The position numbers and the translations under genes were made by a program. A stretch of DNA of 64,000 bases from assembly GCA_963745755.1 (NCBI GenBank), contig CAVUYP010000001.1, positions 1,550,001 through 1,614,000 of the forward strand, written 5' to 3'. Origin of the DNA: RHKX01 sp963745755. GTDB lineage: Bacteria > Actinomycetota > Thermoleophilia > Solirubrobacterales > 70-9. This document shows positions 39,838 through 49,064 of the stretch, piece by piece. Each line of letters opens with the position of its first letter. Within the stretch, counting starts at the first letter, position 1. Under the pieces are notes generated by a model. It was not told where the DNA came from, did not search any database, and saw only the letters and a list, made by a program, of their open reading frames with translations.

Positions 39838-42024
39838 CTACGGCGTGACCGCTTCCGCCTCCGGCTCGATCCTCGGCAGCCAGCCGAGCGAGCGCGGCAG
39901 CCACCAGTTGCGCTCACCGAGGAGCGTCATCGTCGCCGGCAGCAGGACGCCGCGGATCAGCGTCGCGTCGAGCAGCACGGCGACGGCGAGACCGACGCCC
40001 ATCTGCTTGAAGTCGAGCAGCGACAGCGTCGCGAAGATGGAGAACACCGCCACCATCACCGCTGCCGCGCTCGTCACCACGCCGGCCGTCGTCCTGATCC
40101 CGTGCTCGACCGCCTCGGTCGTGCTCATGCCACCGTCGTAGGCCTCCCGGATCCGGGTCAGGATGAACACGTGGTAGTCCATCGAGAGCCCGAACAGGAT
40201 CACGAACAGAAACAGCGGCAACCAGGGAACGATCGCCCCGGTCGAGTTGAAGCCGAGCAGGCCCTCGGCCCACTCGCCCTGGAACACCGCGACCAGCACG
40301 CCGTAGGCGGCGCCGACCGACAGCAGGTTGAGCGCGATCGCCTTGATCGGGATCACGATCGACCGGAACGTCACCAGCAGCAGCGCGAACGCCGCCAGCA
40401 GCACGAACCCGAACACGAACGGGAGATGGGCAACCATGCTCTCGTTGAAGTCACGGGTATTCGCAGCTGGACCGGTGACACTGACGTCGGCGCCGCCGAC
40501 CGCTCCGACCGTGGTCGGGACGATCTCGTCACGGAGCGCGTCGAGCGCTCGCTCCGAGTCGGCGTCGAACCCGTCGCCCGCCGTCGGCACGATCACCTGC
40601 GCCACGGTCTCGTCGGGGCTGACCTCGACCTCGGCCCGGCCCGGGAACAGGCTCCCCCGGCCCTTGGTATCGGCCTCGAGCGCCTTGATCGCTTTGCTGA
40701 CCGCCGGGGCGGTGACGTTCTCCGCCTCGATTACGACGTTCGCCGCCGACGTCTCGCTCGGGAACGCGTCCTGGACCCGGTTGAACGTCTGCACGACCGC
40801 CAGATCCTGCGGCAGCGACTCGACGCCCGCGTCGGCCGTCTTCATGCCGATCGCCGGGAGCGCCAGGGCCACCAGCACGGCGACCGCCGCGACCGCCGCC
40901 ACGGCCGGGCGGCGCATCACCCGGGCGCTGATCCGCCCCCAGATGTCGAGCCGTCCGAGCCGCGCCTTGATCCGGCCGCGGATCCGGCCGCGGCCGCCGT
41001 CGATGCGCTTCTCCATCTTCGACAGCAGCGCCGGGAGCACCGTCAGCGATCCGCCCATCGCGAGCAGCACGACGACGATCGTGCCGGTCGCGTAGGAGGC
41101 GAAGTCGGCGGCACCGGCGAGATACATGCCCGCCATCGCCGTCACGACCGTGAACCCGGAGATCAACACCGCGCGCCCCGAGGTCGCCGCAGCGGCCTCG
41201 ATCGCCGCCGCATGCTCGCGGCCGGCGGCCCGCTCCTCGCGTACGCGCCGGGTGTAGAACAACGCGTAGTCGACGCCGACCGCAAGGCCGATCAGCAACA
41301 CGACCGAGGCGATCGAGTCGGAAACCGGTGCGATCTGGCTGATCGGGCCGATCAGGCCGATTGTCGCGAACACCGCCGAGAGCGCCAGCAGCAGCGGCAC
41401 CCCGGCGACCATCAACCCGCCGAAGGCGAGCAGCAGGATGATCAGCGTCACCGGCAGCGAGATGAACTCCGCCCGGTGCAGGTCGCCGTTGATGACCTCC
41501 ATCAGGCCGCTCTCGCTGGTCGCTTCTCCGAACGCCTCGACGTTGAACTCGGGATGCGTCGCGGCCGCCGCCTCGATTGCCGCGACGGGGGCCTCGACGC
41601 TCTCCTTGGTCTTGGTCTCGTCGCCCGGGAGCACGTAACCGACCAGCGCCGATCCACCATCCGGGGAGACGTCGGCGTTGCCATGTGCATACGGGCTCGT
41701 CAGCTGTTCGACGCCGTCGGTCCCCCGCAGGTTCTCGATCACGTCGGTCACGACCGCCCGGAAACGCGGACTGTCGGCAGCGACCGATTCGCTTTGGATC
41801 AACACCCCCTCGTCCGCCTGCTTGGGGAAGGCGTGGTAGACGGTGCTGTCGGCATGGCCGGACTCGCCGACGCCGGACTCGGCGTAGTCGAGCGTGTTGG
41901 TGCCGGCCATTCCGCCGATCACGAACGCGACCGCTATGAAGGCGAGCCATCCGAGGATGGCCGTCTTGCGGTGCCCGGCGCTCCAGCGCCCAACCCGGGC
42001 TGCGAGGTTTTTATTGGTACTCAT
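39838..42024 (-). CDS. MMPL-family RND transporter (YdfJ-like)
   Basis: A 728-residue RND-type membrane transporter with the duplicated MMPL layout: one helix near residue 25-45, a periplasmic loop, five or six helices at about 180-340, a second single helix near 375, a second loop and a final helix bundle from about 540. Signatures are SIASVVLLIGLAVGVDYALFYTRRVREE and FVILFGLSMDYHVFILTRIREAYDGG, each with the conserved Asp-Tyr of the proton relay. Members export lipids or small toxic molecules. A strong ribosome site (AAGGAGGA) precedes the ATG. An unusual set of inverted repeats lies upstream. Confidence 0.92.
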   Translation of the reverse strand: MSTNKNLAARVGRWSAGHRKTAILGWLAFIAVAFVIGGMAGTNTLDYAESGVGESGHADSTVYHAFPKQADEGVLIQSESVAADSPRFRAVVTDVIENLRGTDGVEQLTSPYAHGNADVSPDGGSALVGYVLPGDETKTKESVEAPVAAIEAAAATHPEFNVEAFGEATSESGLMEVINGDLHRAEFISLPVTLIILLLAFGGLMVAGVPLLLALSAVFATIGLIGPISQIAPVSDSIASVVLLIGLAVGVDYALFYTRRVREERAAGREHAAAIEAAAATSGRAVLISGFTVVTAMAGMYLAGAADFASYATGTIVVVLLAMGGSLTVLPALLSKMEKRIDGGRGRIRGRIKARLGRLDIWGRISARVMRRPAVAAVAAVAVLVALALPAIGMKTADAGVESLPQDLAVVQTFNRVQDAFPSETSAANVVIEAENVTAPAVSKAIKALEADTKGRGSLFPGRAEVEVSPDETVAQVIVPTAGDGFDADSERALDALRDEIVPTTVGAVGGADVSVTGPAANTRDFNESMVAHLPFVFGFVLLAAFALLLVTFRSIVIPIKAIALNLLSVGAAYGVLVAVFQGEWAEGLLGFNSTGAIVPWLPLFLFVILFGLSMDYHVFILTRIREAYDGGMSTTEAVEHGIRTTAGVVTSAAAVMVAVFSIFATLSLLDFKQMGVGLAVAVLLDATLIRGVLLPATMTLLGERNWWLPRSLGWLPRIEPEAEAVTP

Positions 42025-42096
42025 GGGGTCCTCCTTGGTAGTGCTGAACTCGTCGGGGCGATCCTGCGCCGGATCGCCGCCGAGTTCATCGGGGGC

Positions 42097-42168
42097 GGTC
42101 CCTGAACCGGCCCCTTAACCGGCCCCCGGAGGCCATCCCGAGCCCGGTTCAGGGACCCGGTTCAGGGG
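42097..42168. promoter_or_regulatory. Nested inverted repeats upstream of the MMPL gene
   Basis: GGTCCCTGAACCGG (42097-42110) has an exact inverted copy CCGGTTCAGGGACC (42144-42157), followed at once by another CCGGTTCAGGGG. A related TTAACCGG follows the first arm. The block starts 73 bases upstream of the MMPL start and could be a tandem operator or a hairpin terminating rightward readthrough. Confidence 0.5.
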
Positions 42169-42212
42169 TGATCACCGATGATCGGGGGCGGCGGGGGCGG
42201 CAGTCTGTCGGC

Positions 42213-42455
42213 ATGCGACTGTTCCTCCTCCACCACCGGCATCAGCCACAGGAATGCCCGGCGGCGTTCGCCGCCTGGGCCGGGTTCGACAGCCCGCTGC
42301 GGCATCGCCCTGCCCCGTCGAGCTGCCTCGCCGGCGGGCACGCGCTGTGGTGGCGGGTCGAAGCCCGCGACCGCCGCGCGGCCCTGGCCCTGCTGCCTTC
42401 CTTCGTTGCCGCGCGGACCACCGCAACCGAGGTCAGGGAAGTCGAGATCCCGTAA
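42213..42455 (+). CDS. Small conserved protein of unknown function
   Basis: An 80-residue soluble protein (MRLFLLHHRHQPQECPAAFA, then WAGFDSPLRHRPAPSSCLAGG, HALWWRVEARDRRAALALLP and TEVREVEIP). The composition, the well-formed alternation of strand and helix, and a resemblance to short actinobacterial proteins with the same opening make it a likely real gene. I cannot assign a function. It ends about 140 bases before the P-type ATPase on the same strand. Confidence 0.55.
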   Translation: MRLFLLHHRHQPQECPAAFAAWAGFDSPLRHRPAPSSCLAGGHALWWRVEARDRRAALALLPSFVAARTTATEVREVEIP

Positions 42456-42598
42456 CCGGTGAGCCGGTGTGACCGCGCCGGCAGGGCTGTCGGCGGATCT
42501 GCCTGATTCAGCTCGGACCGGGCTCGGGGCCCGCAACCGCGGGTCGGGCCCGCCGGCTGAGCCCTGCCCGAGGTCACGAACCTCTACTAATCAAGGCC

Positions 42599-45334
42599 GT
42601 GGCGACCGAGACCGAGGCAATCCCAATCTCCGCGCCGTGGGCGCGATCTGTGGACGACACCCTGGAGAGTCTCGGGACCGGGTGGGACGGGATTTCCGGC
42701 TCCGAGGCAGGTCGGCGCCTGCGGTCATACGGCCCGAACCTGCTGCAGGAGGAGGCGCCCGCTCGCCCGATCAAGATCCTGCTGCGGCAGTTCCGCAGCC
42801 CGCTGATCTACATCCTGCTCTTCGCCGCGGCGGTCACGATCGCCCTCGACGAGTACGTCGATGCTGCGGTCATCGCCGCGGTCCTGGTCTTCAACGCCGT
42901 CGTCGGGTTCTTCCAGGAGTACCGGGCCGAACGCTCGCTGGAGGCGCTGCGTCGACTGGCGGGGACCCAGGCACGGGTGCTGCGAGGCGGACGCGAGGGC
43001 GAGATCGACGCCGCCGAGCTGGTGCCGGGAGACGTGGTCCTGATCGAAGCCGGCGCGAAGGTCGCGGCCGACTGCCGGGTCCTTCATCAATCCGCTTTCG
43101 AGGTCGACGAGTCGCTGCTGACCGGCGAGTCGGTGACGATCGCGAAGGCGACCGCAGCGGTCGCCTCGGTCGCGGCGGTCGCCGATCGCCGCAACATGGT
43201 GTTCATGGGCACGGCGGCCACGCGCGGCCACGCGCGCTGCGTCGTCACGGCCACCGGCGCCTCGACCGAGCTCGGCCGCGTGGCCGGCGCGGTCAAGCGG
43301 ATCGGCGTGACCGAGACGCCGCTGCAGCGTCGGATGGCGCGGTTCACCCGCCTCGTCGGCGTCTGGGCGCTGCTGAGTGCCGCGGCCGGCTTCGCGCTGG
43401 GCGCGATCCAGGGCGAGGAGATCTCGGAGCTCTTCAGGGCGATGGTGGCGCTCGCCGTGGCAGCGTTGCCCGAGGGCCTGCCGATCGTCCTAACGATCAC
43501 GCTCGCGATCAGCGTCAGCCGGATGGCCCGCCGCGGAGCGATCGTCCGCAGGCTTCCGGCCGTCGAGACACTCGGCAGCTGCTCGGTGATCGGCTCCGAC
43601 AAGACCGGGACCCTGACCCAGAACCGGATGACGGTCGAGGAAATCCTCGCCGCCGGCAAGCGCTACTCGCTGACCGGCAGCGGCTACACGACCGACGGGG
43701 AGATCGTCCTCGACGGCCGCGCGGTCGCGGCGCCGGCCGGCTCGCCGCTCGAGCTGACTCTGCGGGCGGCGGCGCTGGCCAACGAGGCCTCGCTGGCCGA
43801 GCGCGACGGCGAGTCCGATGTGAGCGGCGACCCGACCGAGATCGCGCTGCTCGTCTCGGCAGCGAAGGCCGGCCTGTTCCGCGACGAGCTCGAGGACCGC
43901 TATCCGCGGGTGGCCGACTTCCCGTTCGACTCCGAGCGCCGGTTCGCCGCCACCTTCAACCGCCACGAGGGACGGACCCTGGTCTTCGTCAAGGGTGCGC
44001 CCGAGCAGGTCCTCGAGATGTCGACGCAGGCAGCCGGGCTGGAGCATTTCGATCGCGCCGGGGTCCTCGCGGAGGCCCACGCGATGGCCGCCGAGGGCCT
44101 CCGCGTCCTCGCGATGGCCTACCGCGACCTCGGTCGGCTGTCACCGGGCGCCGACGCCTTTCGCGAGCACCCCGGCGAGCTCACCTTCCTCGGGCTGCAG
44201 GGGATGATGGACCCGCCTCGGGAGGGAGCCCGCGAAGCCGTCGAGCGTTGTCAGCAGGCCGGCATCCGGGCGGTGATGATCACCGGCGACCACGCCGCGA
44301 CGGCGCTCTCGATCGCCGGGCAGCTGGGCATCGCCGGGGAACGCGATCGGGCTCTGACCGGCGCTGAGCTCGACTCATGCGACGACGAGGAGCTCGAGCG
44401 GATCGTCGACGAGGTCCCGGTCTTCGCCCGGGTCTCGCCCGAGCACAAGCTGCGGCTCGTCGAAGCGATCCAGCGTCGCGGCCACGTCGTTGCGATCACC
44501 GGCGACGGCGTCAACGACGCCCCGGCGCTGAAGAAGGCCGACATCGGCGCCGCGATGGGCCGATCCGGCACCGACGTCGCCAAGGAGGCGGCCGACATGG
44601 TAATCACCGACGACGACTTCGCGACGATATTCGCCGCCGTCGAGGAGGGCCGGGTCGCCTTCGACAACGTCCGCAAGACGACCTTCTTCCTGATCTCCGG
44701 CAACGCCGCGGCGGTGCTGGCGGTCCTCGTCAGCCTCGCTGCGGGGCTGCCGTTGCCGTTCGTCGCGGTGCAGCTGCTCTGGCTCAACCTCGTCACCAAC
44801 GGCGTCCAGGACATGGCGCTCGCGTTCGAGCCGGGCGAGGCACAGGCGATCGAACGTCCACCCCGCCCCCGTCAGGAGGGCGTCATCTCGGCGGTCCTCT
44901 GGGAGCGCACGGCGATCGCCGCGGTGGTGATGGCCGCCGGTACGCTGGTCATGTTCCAGCTGCGGCTCGACTCGGCCGGCGTCGAGGAGGCGCGTTCGGT
45001 GGCGCTGACGACGATGGTCATGTTCCAGGCCCTGCACGTCGGCAACTCCCGTTCCGAGAGTCTTTCGGCCTTCGCGAAGAGCCCGTTCAGCAACCGCTTC
45101 CTGTTCATCGGCACGCTCGGGGCGGTCGCGATTCAGGTCGCGTCGCTGTACCTGCCGCTGACCCAGTTCGCGCTCCACCTCGAGCCGATCAGCGTCCAGT
45201 CCTGGCTCGAGATCGTCCTGATGTCGCTCAGCGTCGTCGTCGTCGTCGAGATCCACAAACGCTTCCGGGCCCGCTGGCCGATCGGCGGGGCAACCGCGGC
45301 CGCGGCAGCCTCCGGCAGGAGCGCGGACGGCTAG
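42599..45334 (+). CDS. Cation-translocating P-type ATPase (P2 type, CtpF/PMA-like)
   Basis: A 911-residue P-type ATPase starting with GTG. The phosphorylated aspartate is Asp334 in SDKTGTLT. Other marks are the actuator LTGES, the ion-binding PEGLP in helix M4, KGAPEQVLEM in the nucleotide domain, ITGDHAATA and ITGDGVNDAPALKKADIGAAMG in the hinge, and NLVTNGVQDMALAFEP in M6. There is no CPx motif and no metal-binding N-terminal domain, so it is a P2-type pump for Ca2+, Mg2+, Na+ or similar rather than a heavy-metal pump. Ion choice cannot be settled. Two universal stress protein genes follow on the same strand. Confidence 0.93.
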   Translation: MATETEAIPISAPWARSVDDTLESLGTGWDGISGSEAGRRLRSYGPNLLQEEAPARPIKILLRQFRSPLIYILLFAAAVTIALDEYVDAAVIAAVLVFNAVVGFFQEYRAERSLEALRRLAGTQARVLRGGREGEIDAAELVPGDVVLIEAGAKVAADCRVLHQSAFEVDESLLTGESVTIAKATAAVASVAAVADRRNMVFMGTAATRGHARCVVTATGASTELGRVAGAVKRIGVTETPLQRRMARFTRLVGVWALLSAAAGFALGAIQGEEISELFRAMVALAVAALPEGLPIVLTITLAISVSRMARRGAIVRRLPAVETLGSCSVIGSDKTGTLTQNRMTVEEILAAGKRYSLTGSGYTTDGEIVLDGRAVAAPAGSPLELTLRAAALANEASLAERDGESDVSGDPTEIALLVSAAKAGLFRDELEDRYPRVADFPFDSERRFAATFNRHEGRTLVFVKGAPEQVLEMSTQAAGLEHFDRAGVLAEAHAMAAEGLRVLAMAYRDLGRLSPGADAFREHPGELTFLGLQGMMDPPREGAREAVERCQQAGIRAVMITGDHAATALSIAGQLGIAGERDRALTGAELDSCDDEELERIVDEVPVFARVSPEHKLRLVEAIQRRGHVVAITGDGVNDAPALKKADIGAAMGRSGTDVAKEAADMVITDDDFATIFAAVEEGRVAFDNVRKTTFFLISGNAAAVLAVLVSLAAGLPLPFVAVQLLWLNLVTNGVQDMALAFEPGEAQAIERPPRPRQEGVISAVLWERTAIAAVVMAAGTLVMFQLRLDSAGVEEARSVALTTMVMFQALHVGNSRSESLSAFAKSPFSNRFLFIGTLGAVAIQVASLYLPLTQFALHLEPISVQSWLEIVLMSLSVVVVVEIHKRFRARWPIGGATAAAAASGRSADG

Positions 45335-45396
45335 GCGAGCGATCGCCGCGGCTCCGGCGCCTTCCGCAGTCGATACGGATGAAGGGAGCGAGACGG

Positions 45397-46350
45397 ATGG
45401 GACAATGCCCGGGCCGACCGACCCGTGGCCAATTGCCCGAGGAGCAGCCTTTGTTCGACCACATAGCCGTGTCATACGACGGGTCGGCGGAAGCCCGCGC
45501 CGGCTTCGACCTCGCCACGAAGCTGGCCGCATCGGTGGGCGGCCGGCTCACGCTCGTGCAGGCCGTGGAGTCCCCGTACGACGCGTTATCGCGATCGTCG
45601 GAGCCGATCGCGGCGCTCGAGGAGCTGATCGACGAGGACACGGCCGTCCGCGTCGAGGAACTCAGGGCCACGGCGGCGACCGCCCCCGACGACTTGGCTG
45701 TCGCCGTCGAGGTGCTGCACGGCAGGGCCGGTCCGACGCTGGTCGAGTTCATCGATCGGATCGACGCCGACCTCGTCGTCGCCGGTACGCGGGGCATGGG
45801 CCTGACCCGGTCGCTGCTCGGAAGCGTCTCCCGCCGTCTGCTCGAGCAGACGTCCGCGGATCTGCTCCTGCTCCGCGAGCCGCTGGCGGCGGACCGGGAC
45901 CCGCAGGTGATGGCCTGTATCGACGACTCCGCGTTCGCGGGCCGGGCCGCTCTGGTCGCCGCCGGCCTGGCCGAGGCTCTCTCCACCGGCCTCGTCCTCA
46001 CCCACGTGGCCGACTCGCGGCTTCCGCTCGCCCAGACGCCCTATGCGGCCGTCCGCAGCCTGATCAGACAGCGCGGGACCGAGATCCTCGCCGCCGCGAA
46101 GGCCGAGCTCGACCTGCCGGACGGGATCGTCAGCGAGGAGCTGCGCGAAGGCGACCCCCGCGAGGAGCTGCTCGAGGCCTGTCGGGAGCGCTCGCCGGCG
46201 ATCGTCGTCGTCGGCCATCACGGCGGCGGCCGGCTACGCAGCGTCCTGCTCGGCAGCACGGCGCGCGAGCTCGTCCACCGGTCGCACTGCCCGGTCTTGG
46301 TCGTTCGCGCCGGCGACACGAACCCCGAGGCGGCGGAGCCGCAGCGGTGA
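45397..46350 (+). CDS. Universal stress protein, two tandem USP domains
   Basis: A 317-residue protein with two UspA domains. Each has the ATP-binding glycine pattern, GTRGMGLTRSLLGSVS in the first and GHHGGGRLRSVLLGSTA in the second, and the first begins FDHIAVSYDGSAEARAGFDLA. ATG 45397 is preferred because GGGAG lies at the right distance; an in-frame ATG at 45379 is an alternative. The stop overlaps the next USP gene (GTGA), and the P-type ATPase lies 62 bases upstream, so all three are probably one transcription unit. Tandem-domain USPs bind ATP and help survival under hypoxia or starvation. Confidence 0.87.
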   Translation: MGQCPGRPTRGQLPEEQPLFDHIAVSYDGSAEARAGFDLATKLAASVGGRLTLVQAVESPYDALSRSSEPIAALEELIDEDTAVRVEELRATAATAPDDLAVAVEVLHGRAGPTLVEFIDRIDADLVVAGTRGMGLTRSLLGSVSRRLLEQTSADLLLLREPLAADRDPQVMACIDDSAFAGRAALVAAGLAEALSTGLVLTHVADSRLPLAQTPYAAVRSLIRQRGTEILAAAKAELDLPDGIVSEELREGDPREELLEACRERSPAIVVVGHHGGGRLRSVLLGSTARELVHRSHCPVLVVRAGDTNPEAAEPQR

Positions 46351-47171
46351 GGGACTTCGAAACGATCGTCTGCGGCATCGACTCGTCGCCGCAGTGCATC
46401 GAAGCACCGCGGCAGGCTCGCGTCGTCGGCGCCGGCGACGCGGTCATCTGGGGGGTCGCGGTCTGGAATCCCGCCCTCGGAGTCCATGCCGGGATCCACG
46501 CCTCCCAGGTCGTCGACGACCTCCGCGAGGAGGCTCATGCGAACGTGCGCTCGGCGGCGGTGGCGGTTGCCGGGCTGAAGCCGATGGTCGTCAGCGGCGG
46601 CGAGGTCGCGGGCCTGATCGCCGCCGCCTCGAACCTCGAGGCCGATCTCGTGGCGGTCGGATCGCACGGAACCTCGCGCCCGTTCGGAATCGTCTTCGGC
46701 AGCGTCGCGACCGGGATCGTGCACCACGCGCCCTGCAGCGTCCTCGTCGCCCGCGAGCTCCCGCCAGATCCCGATCCGGATCCGAAGGTCATCCTCCACG
46801 CCGACGACGGCTCCGCGGACGCCCGCGATGCGGCGGCGGCGGCGACCGCCGTCGCCCGCCGGATCGGAGCGGTCGTGGTCAGCCTCCACGTCGGGTCCGA
46901 CCGGGAAGCGAGCGAGCGATTCGGCAGCGGCTCGTCGGCGACGATCGCCGAATCCGGCGTCGAGACGGTGGTCAGGCGGGAGTCCGGCTCCGCCCCCCGT
47001 CAGATCGTCGCGGCCGCGGCGGAGACAGCCGCGTCACTGATCGTGATCGGCAGTCGGGGGACGACCGGCCTCAAGGCACTCGGCAGCGTCAGCGAGCGGG
47101 TTGCCCACCGCGCCCCGTGCTCGGTACTGATCGTCCGCGAGACCGTCCACCCCCGGCACGAGATCCTCTAG
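46347..47171 (+). CDS. Universal stress protein, two tandem USP domains (second copy)
   Basis: A 274-residue protein from GTG 46347, overlapping the stop of the first USP gene. The first domain starts FETIVCGIDSSPQCIEAPRQA and has GSHGTSRPFGIVFGSVA; the second has GSRGTTGLKALGSVSERVAHRAPCSVLIVRE. It is shorter and more diverged than its neighbour. Coupled translation suggests the two proteins are needed together, perhaps as a heteromer. Confidence 0.85.
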   Translation: MRDFETIVCGIDSSPQCIEAPRQARVVGAGDAVIWGVAVWNPALGVHAGIHASQVVDDLREEAHANVRSAAVAVAGLKPMVVSGGEVAGLIAAASNLEADLVAVGSHGTSRPFGIVFGSVATGIVHHAPCSVLVARELPPDPDPDPKVILHADDGSADARDAAAAATAVARRIGAVVVSLHVGSDREASERFGSGSSATIAESGVETVVRRESGSAPRQIVAAAAETAASLIVIGSRGTTGLKALGSVSERVAHRAPCSVLIVRETVHPRHEIL

Positions 47172-47214
47172 CCGAAGCGAAGCGAGGGCAGCGCAGCCAC
47201 GAGGCGGCTGGCGC

Positions 47215-48300
47215 TCAGACCTTGCCGCCGTTCTTGACGACCAGCGTCTTGCCGGAACCGGGCGTGATCTCGACCTCGGTCTTGATCCTGATCTTGCCTT
47301 TGCGCTTGACCGCCTTGCGGCCCTTGCGGCTCAGCTTGATCTTCGGGCTGGCGGCGCGGCCGGCTCCGAGGTCGGACGTGAACGTGCCGAGGATCGCGGG
47401 CATCCCCTTGCGCTTCTTGGCGCTCATGATCGCCCCCGTCACCGGGCAGCTGACACCCTCGCTCGGGCAGAAGACCGTGACCGCGGCGTCGACCTTCTTC
47501 GCCTTTCGCGCCGGCTTCGGGACGAGCCGCGGCTTGCCCATCGCCGCCCCGGTCGCGGCCAGGCCGCCGGTGGCGCGGATCGTGGCGATCTCCCGGGAAG
47601 TCAGCACGCCGTCGTAGATCCGGATCCGGGCCACCGAGCCGGCCTCGTCCTCGCCGGCGTCGTCCTTGAAGAAGCGCAGACCGTCGCCGCGGATCAGCGC
47701 CTCGTCGAAGGCGTCGCTGAAGCTGATCTGCTCGGCATCGCCGACGTAGGCCTTCGTCGTCTTGTCGGTGGCACGCGTGAACGTCAGGTCGAAGAACTGG
47801 CTCGCGGTCAGCGCTCCGGGGGGGCCTTCGTAATCGGTCGAAGCGTTGTCGTAGTAGTAGAAGTCGAGGTAGTCGTCGTAGCTGTAGAGGCCATCGTCGG
47901 TGCCGGTCGCAACCGGATCGAAGGCGAGGATCCGCTGATAGCCGGAGAGCGCATCCCAGGCGAAGGTGACGATCACCGAGTAGTCACCGCGATTCAGCGA
48001 TGGAGTCGGTTCGAGCCGCAGCCCGGTGCCGGCCGGGAAGCTGAGAACCCGATCTCCGACCCCGTTCACCGTCTTCGTCTCGAACAGCTGAATGCCGGGC
48101 CCCTCCGTGGCCAGCGCCGGCGCTCCGGGGATCGACGAGTCGAGGTTGTCGTCGAAGCGGTAGTCGGCCGAGAGCGACACGGCGCCGGCAACCGGGGCCG
48201 CGGCGAGCGTCGCCGCGAATACGGCGGCGACGGCGAGGAGCGCCCGCCGTCGCCGGGAGGTTCGTACCGATTGCCCGATCGCGACGGCGGAAGAATTCAT
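47215..48300 (-). CDS. Secreted LamG-like (concanavalin-A fold) protein
   Basis: A 361-residue exported protein with signal peptide (RRRRALLAVAAVFAATLAAAPVAGA). Residues about 45-240 form a LamG/jelly-roll domain (LSADYRFDDNLDSSIPGAP, DYSVIVTFAWDALSGYQRILAFDP, SVARIRIYDGVLTSREIATI). The C-terminal 100 residues are very basic (KLSRKGRKAVKRKGKIRIK), with a cysteine pair (VFCPSEGVSCPV). A basic tail could bind cell-wall polymers. I chose ATG 48300 because GGAG lies six bases upstream; a TTG at 48312 would add four residues. It converges on the USP gene. Confidence 0.78.
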   Translation of the reverse strand: MNSSAVAIGQSVRTSRRRRALLAVAAVFAATLAAAPVAGAVSLSADYRFDDNLDSSIPGAPALATEGPGIQLFETKTVNGVGDRVLSFPAGTGLRLEPTPSLNRGDYSVIVTFAWDALSGYQRILAFDPVATGTDDGLYSYDDYLDFYYYDNASTDYEGPPGALTASQFFDLTFTRATDKTTKAYVGDAEQISFSDAFDEALIRGDGLRFFKDDAGEDEAGSVARIRIYDGVLTSREIATIRATGGLAATGAAMGKPRLVPKPARKAKKVDAAVTVFCPSEGVSCPVTGAIMSAKKRKGMPAILGTFTSDLGAGRAASPKIKLSRKGRKAVKRKGKIRIKTEVEITPGSGKTLVVKNGGKV

Positions 48301-48477
48301 CTTAGGCTCCAATTCTCCGGTAAGGAAGATCTGACTCTACTCGTAAACCGCTTGCCCATGCGCCCCAGCGGATCCCGCCTCCGACACTGATCCGGAGTTG
48401 CGCGATGCCCGTATGGAGACATGGGTCTCTGCGACCCCGAACCCAGCCCTGGATCCGAGCCGAGAGAGGTCGACGCG

Positions 48478-49035
48478 ATGAAGCTGACCGCAGCCATAGG
48501 ACTCCTGATCGCGACGGCAATCGGGGTCGCGATCGTGGTCAACTCGGTCTCCGCCTCGCCGGAGCCGAAGCAGGACCCTGAGCCGGCGACGAGCTCGCCC
48601 GGGTCCCGCCCGGGCCGGTCCGGCGACGTCGCCGCCAAGGCGGCGGCGAAGACCGGTGAGAAGCGCGGCAAGGGGCGGAGGGGAACCCGGATCACGACCG
48701 ACGGGTCGCAGTTCGGGACGATGCTGTTCAACCGCAAGCGCCAGGCGATCTACCTTTTCGACAAGGAGAAGACGAAGAAGAGCAAGTGCTACGGGGCCTG
48801 CGCGAAGGCCTGGCCCCCGGTCCTGACGAAGGGAAAGCCGACCGCCGGCGGCAAGGTCAAGCGTTCGCGGCTCGGCACGACGAAGCGGCGCAACGGTACC
48901 CGGCAGGTCACCTACGCCGGCCACCCGCTCTACTACTACGCGCACGAGGGTCGCGGCCAGGTGCTGTGCCACAACGTCAGCCAGTTCGGCGGCCTCTGGC
49001 TGGTCGTCAAGCCGAGCGGCAAGCCCGCCGGCTGA
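48478..49035 (+). CDS. Secreted PF03640 ('secreted repeat of unknown function') protein
   Basis: A 185-residue protein with an N-terminal membrane or signal helix (LTAAIGLLIATAIGVAIVVNSVSA), a Pro/Ser linker and two PF03640 repeats. The first contains GTMLFNRKRQAIYLFDKEKTKKSKCYGACAKAWPPVLT, the second GHPLYYYAHEGRGQVLCHNVSQFGGLWLVV. The pattern YLF...C...C..WPP is diagnostic. The family is common in actinobacteria and of unknown function. ATG 48478 has a good ribosome site (AGAGAGG). Confidence 0.85.
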   Translation: MKLTAAIGLLIATAIGVAIVVNSVSASPEPKQDPEPATSSPGSRPGRSGDVAAKAAAKTGEKRGKGRRGTRITTDGSQFGTMLFNRKRQAIYLFDKEKTKKSKCYGACAKAWPPVLTKGKPTAGGKVKRSRLGTTKRRNGTRQVTYAGHPLYYYAHEGRGQVLCHNVSQFGGLWLVVKPSGKPAG

Positions 49036-49064
49036 GCGACGGCGCAACGGCTAGGTTTCCTGCC

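Noticed and set aside
40102..42105. A 2-kb open frame on the plus strand opposite the MMPL gene.
   Set aside because: Its translation is low-complexity Arg/Asp/Gln without domains, while the minus strand encodes a complete MMPL transporter.
47172..47214. A hairpin between the second USP gene and the LamG gene (AGCGCAGCC and GGCTGGCGCT).
   Set aside because: The stem has a bulge and is short; it is not convincing compared with the perfect hairpins elsewhere.
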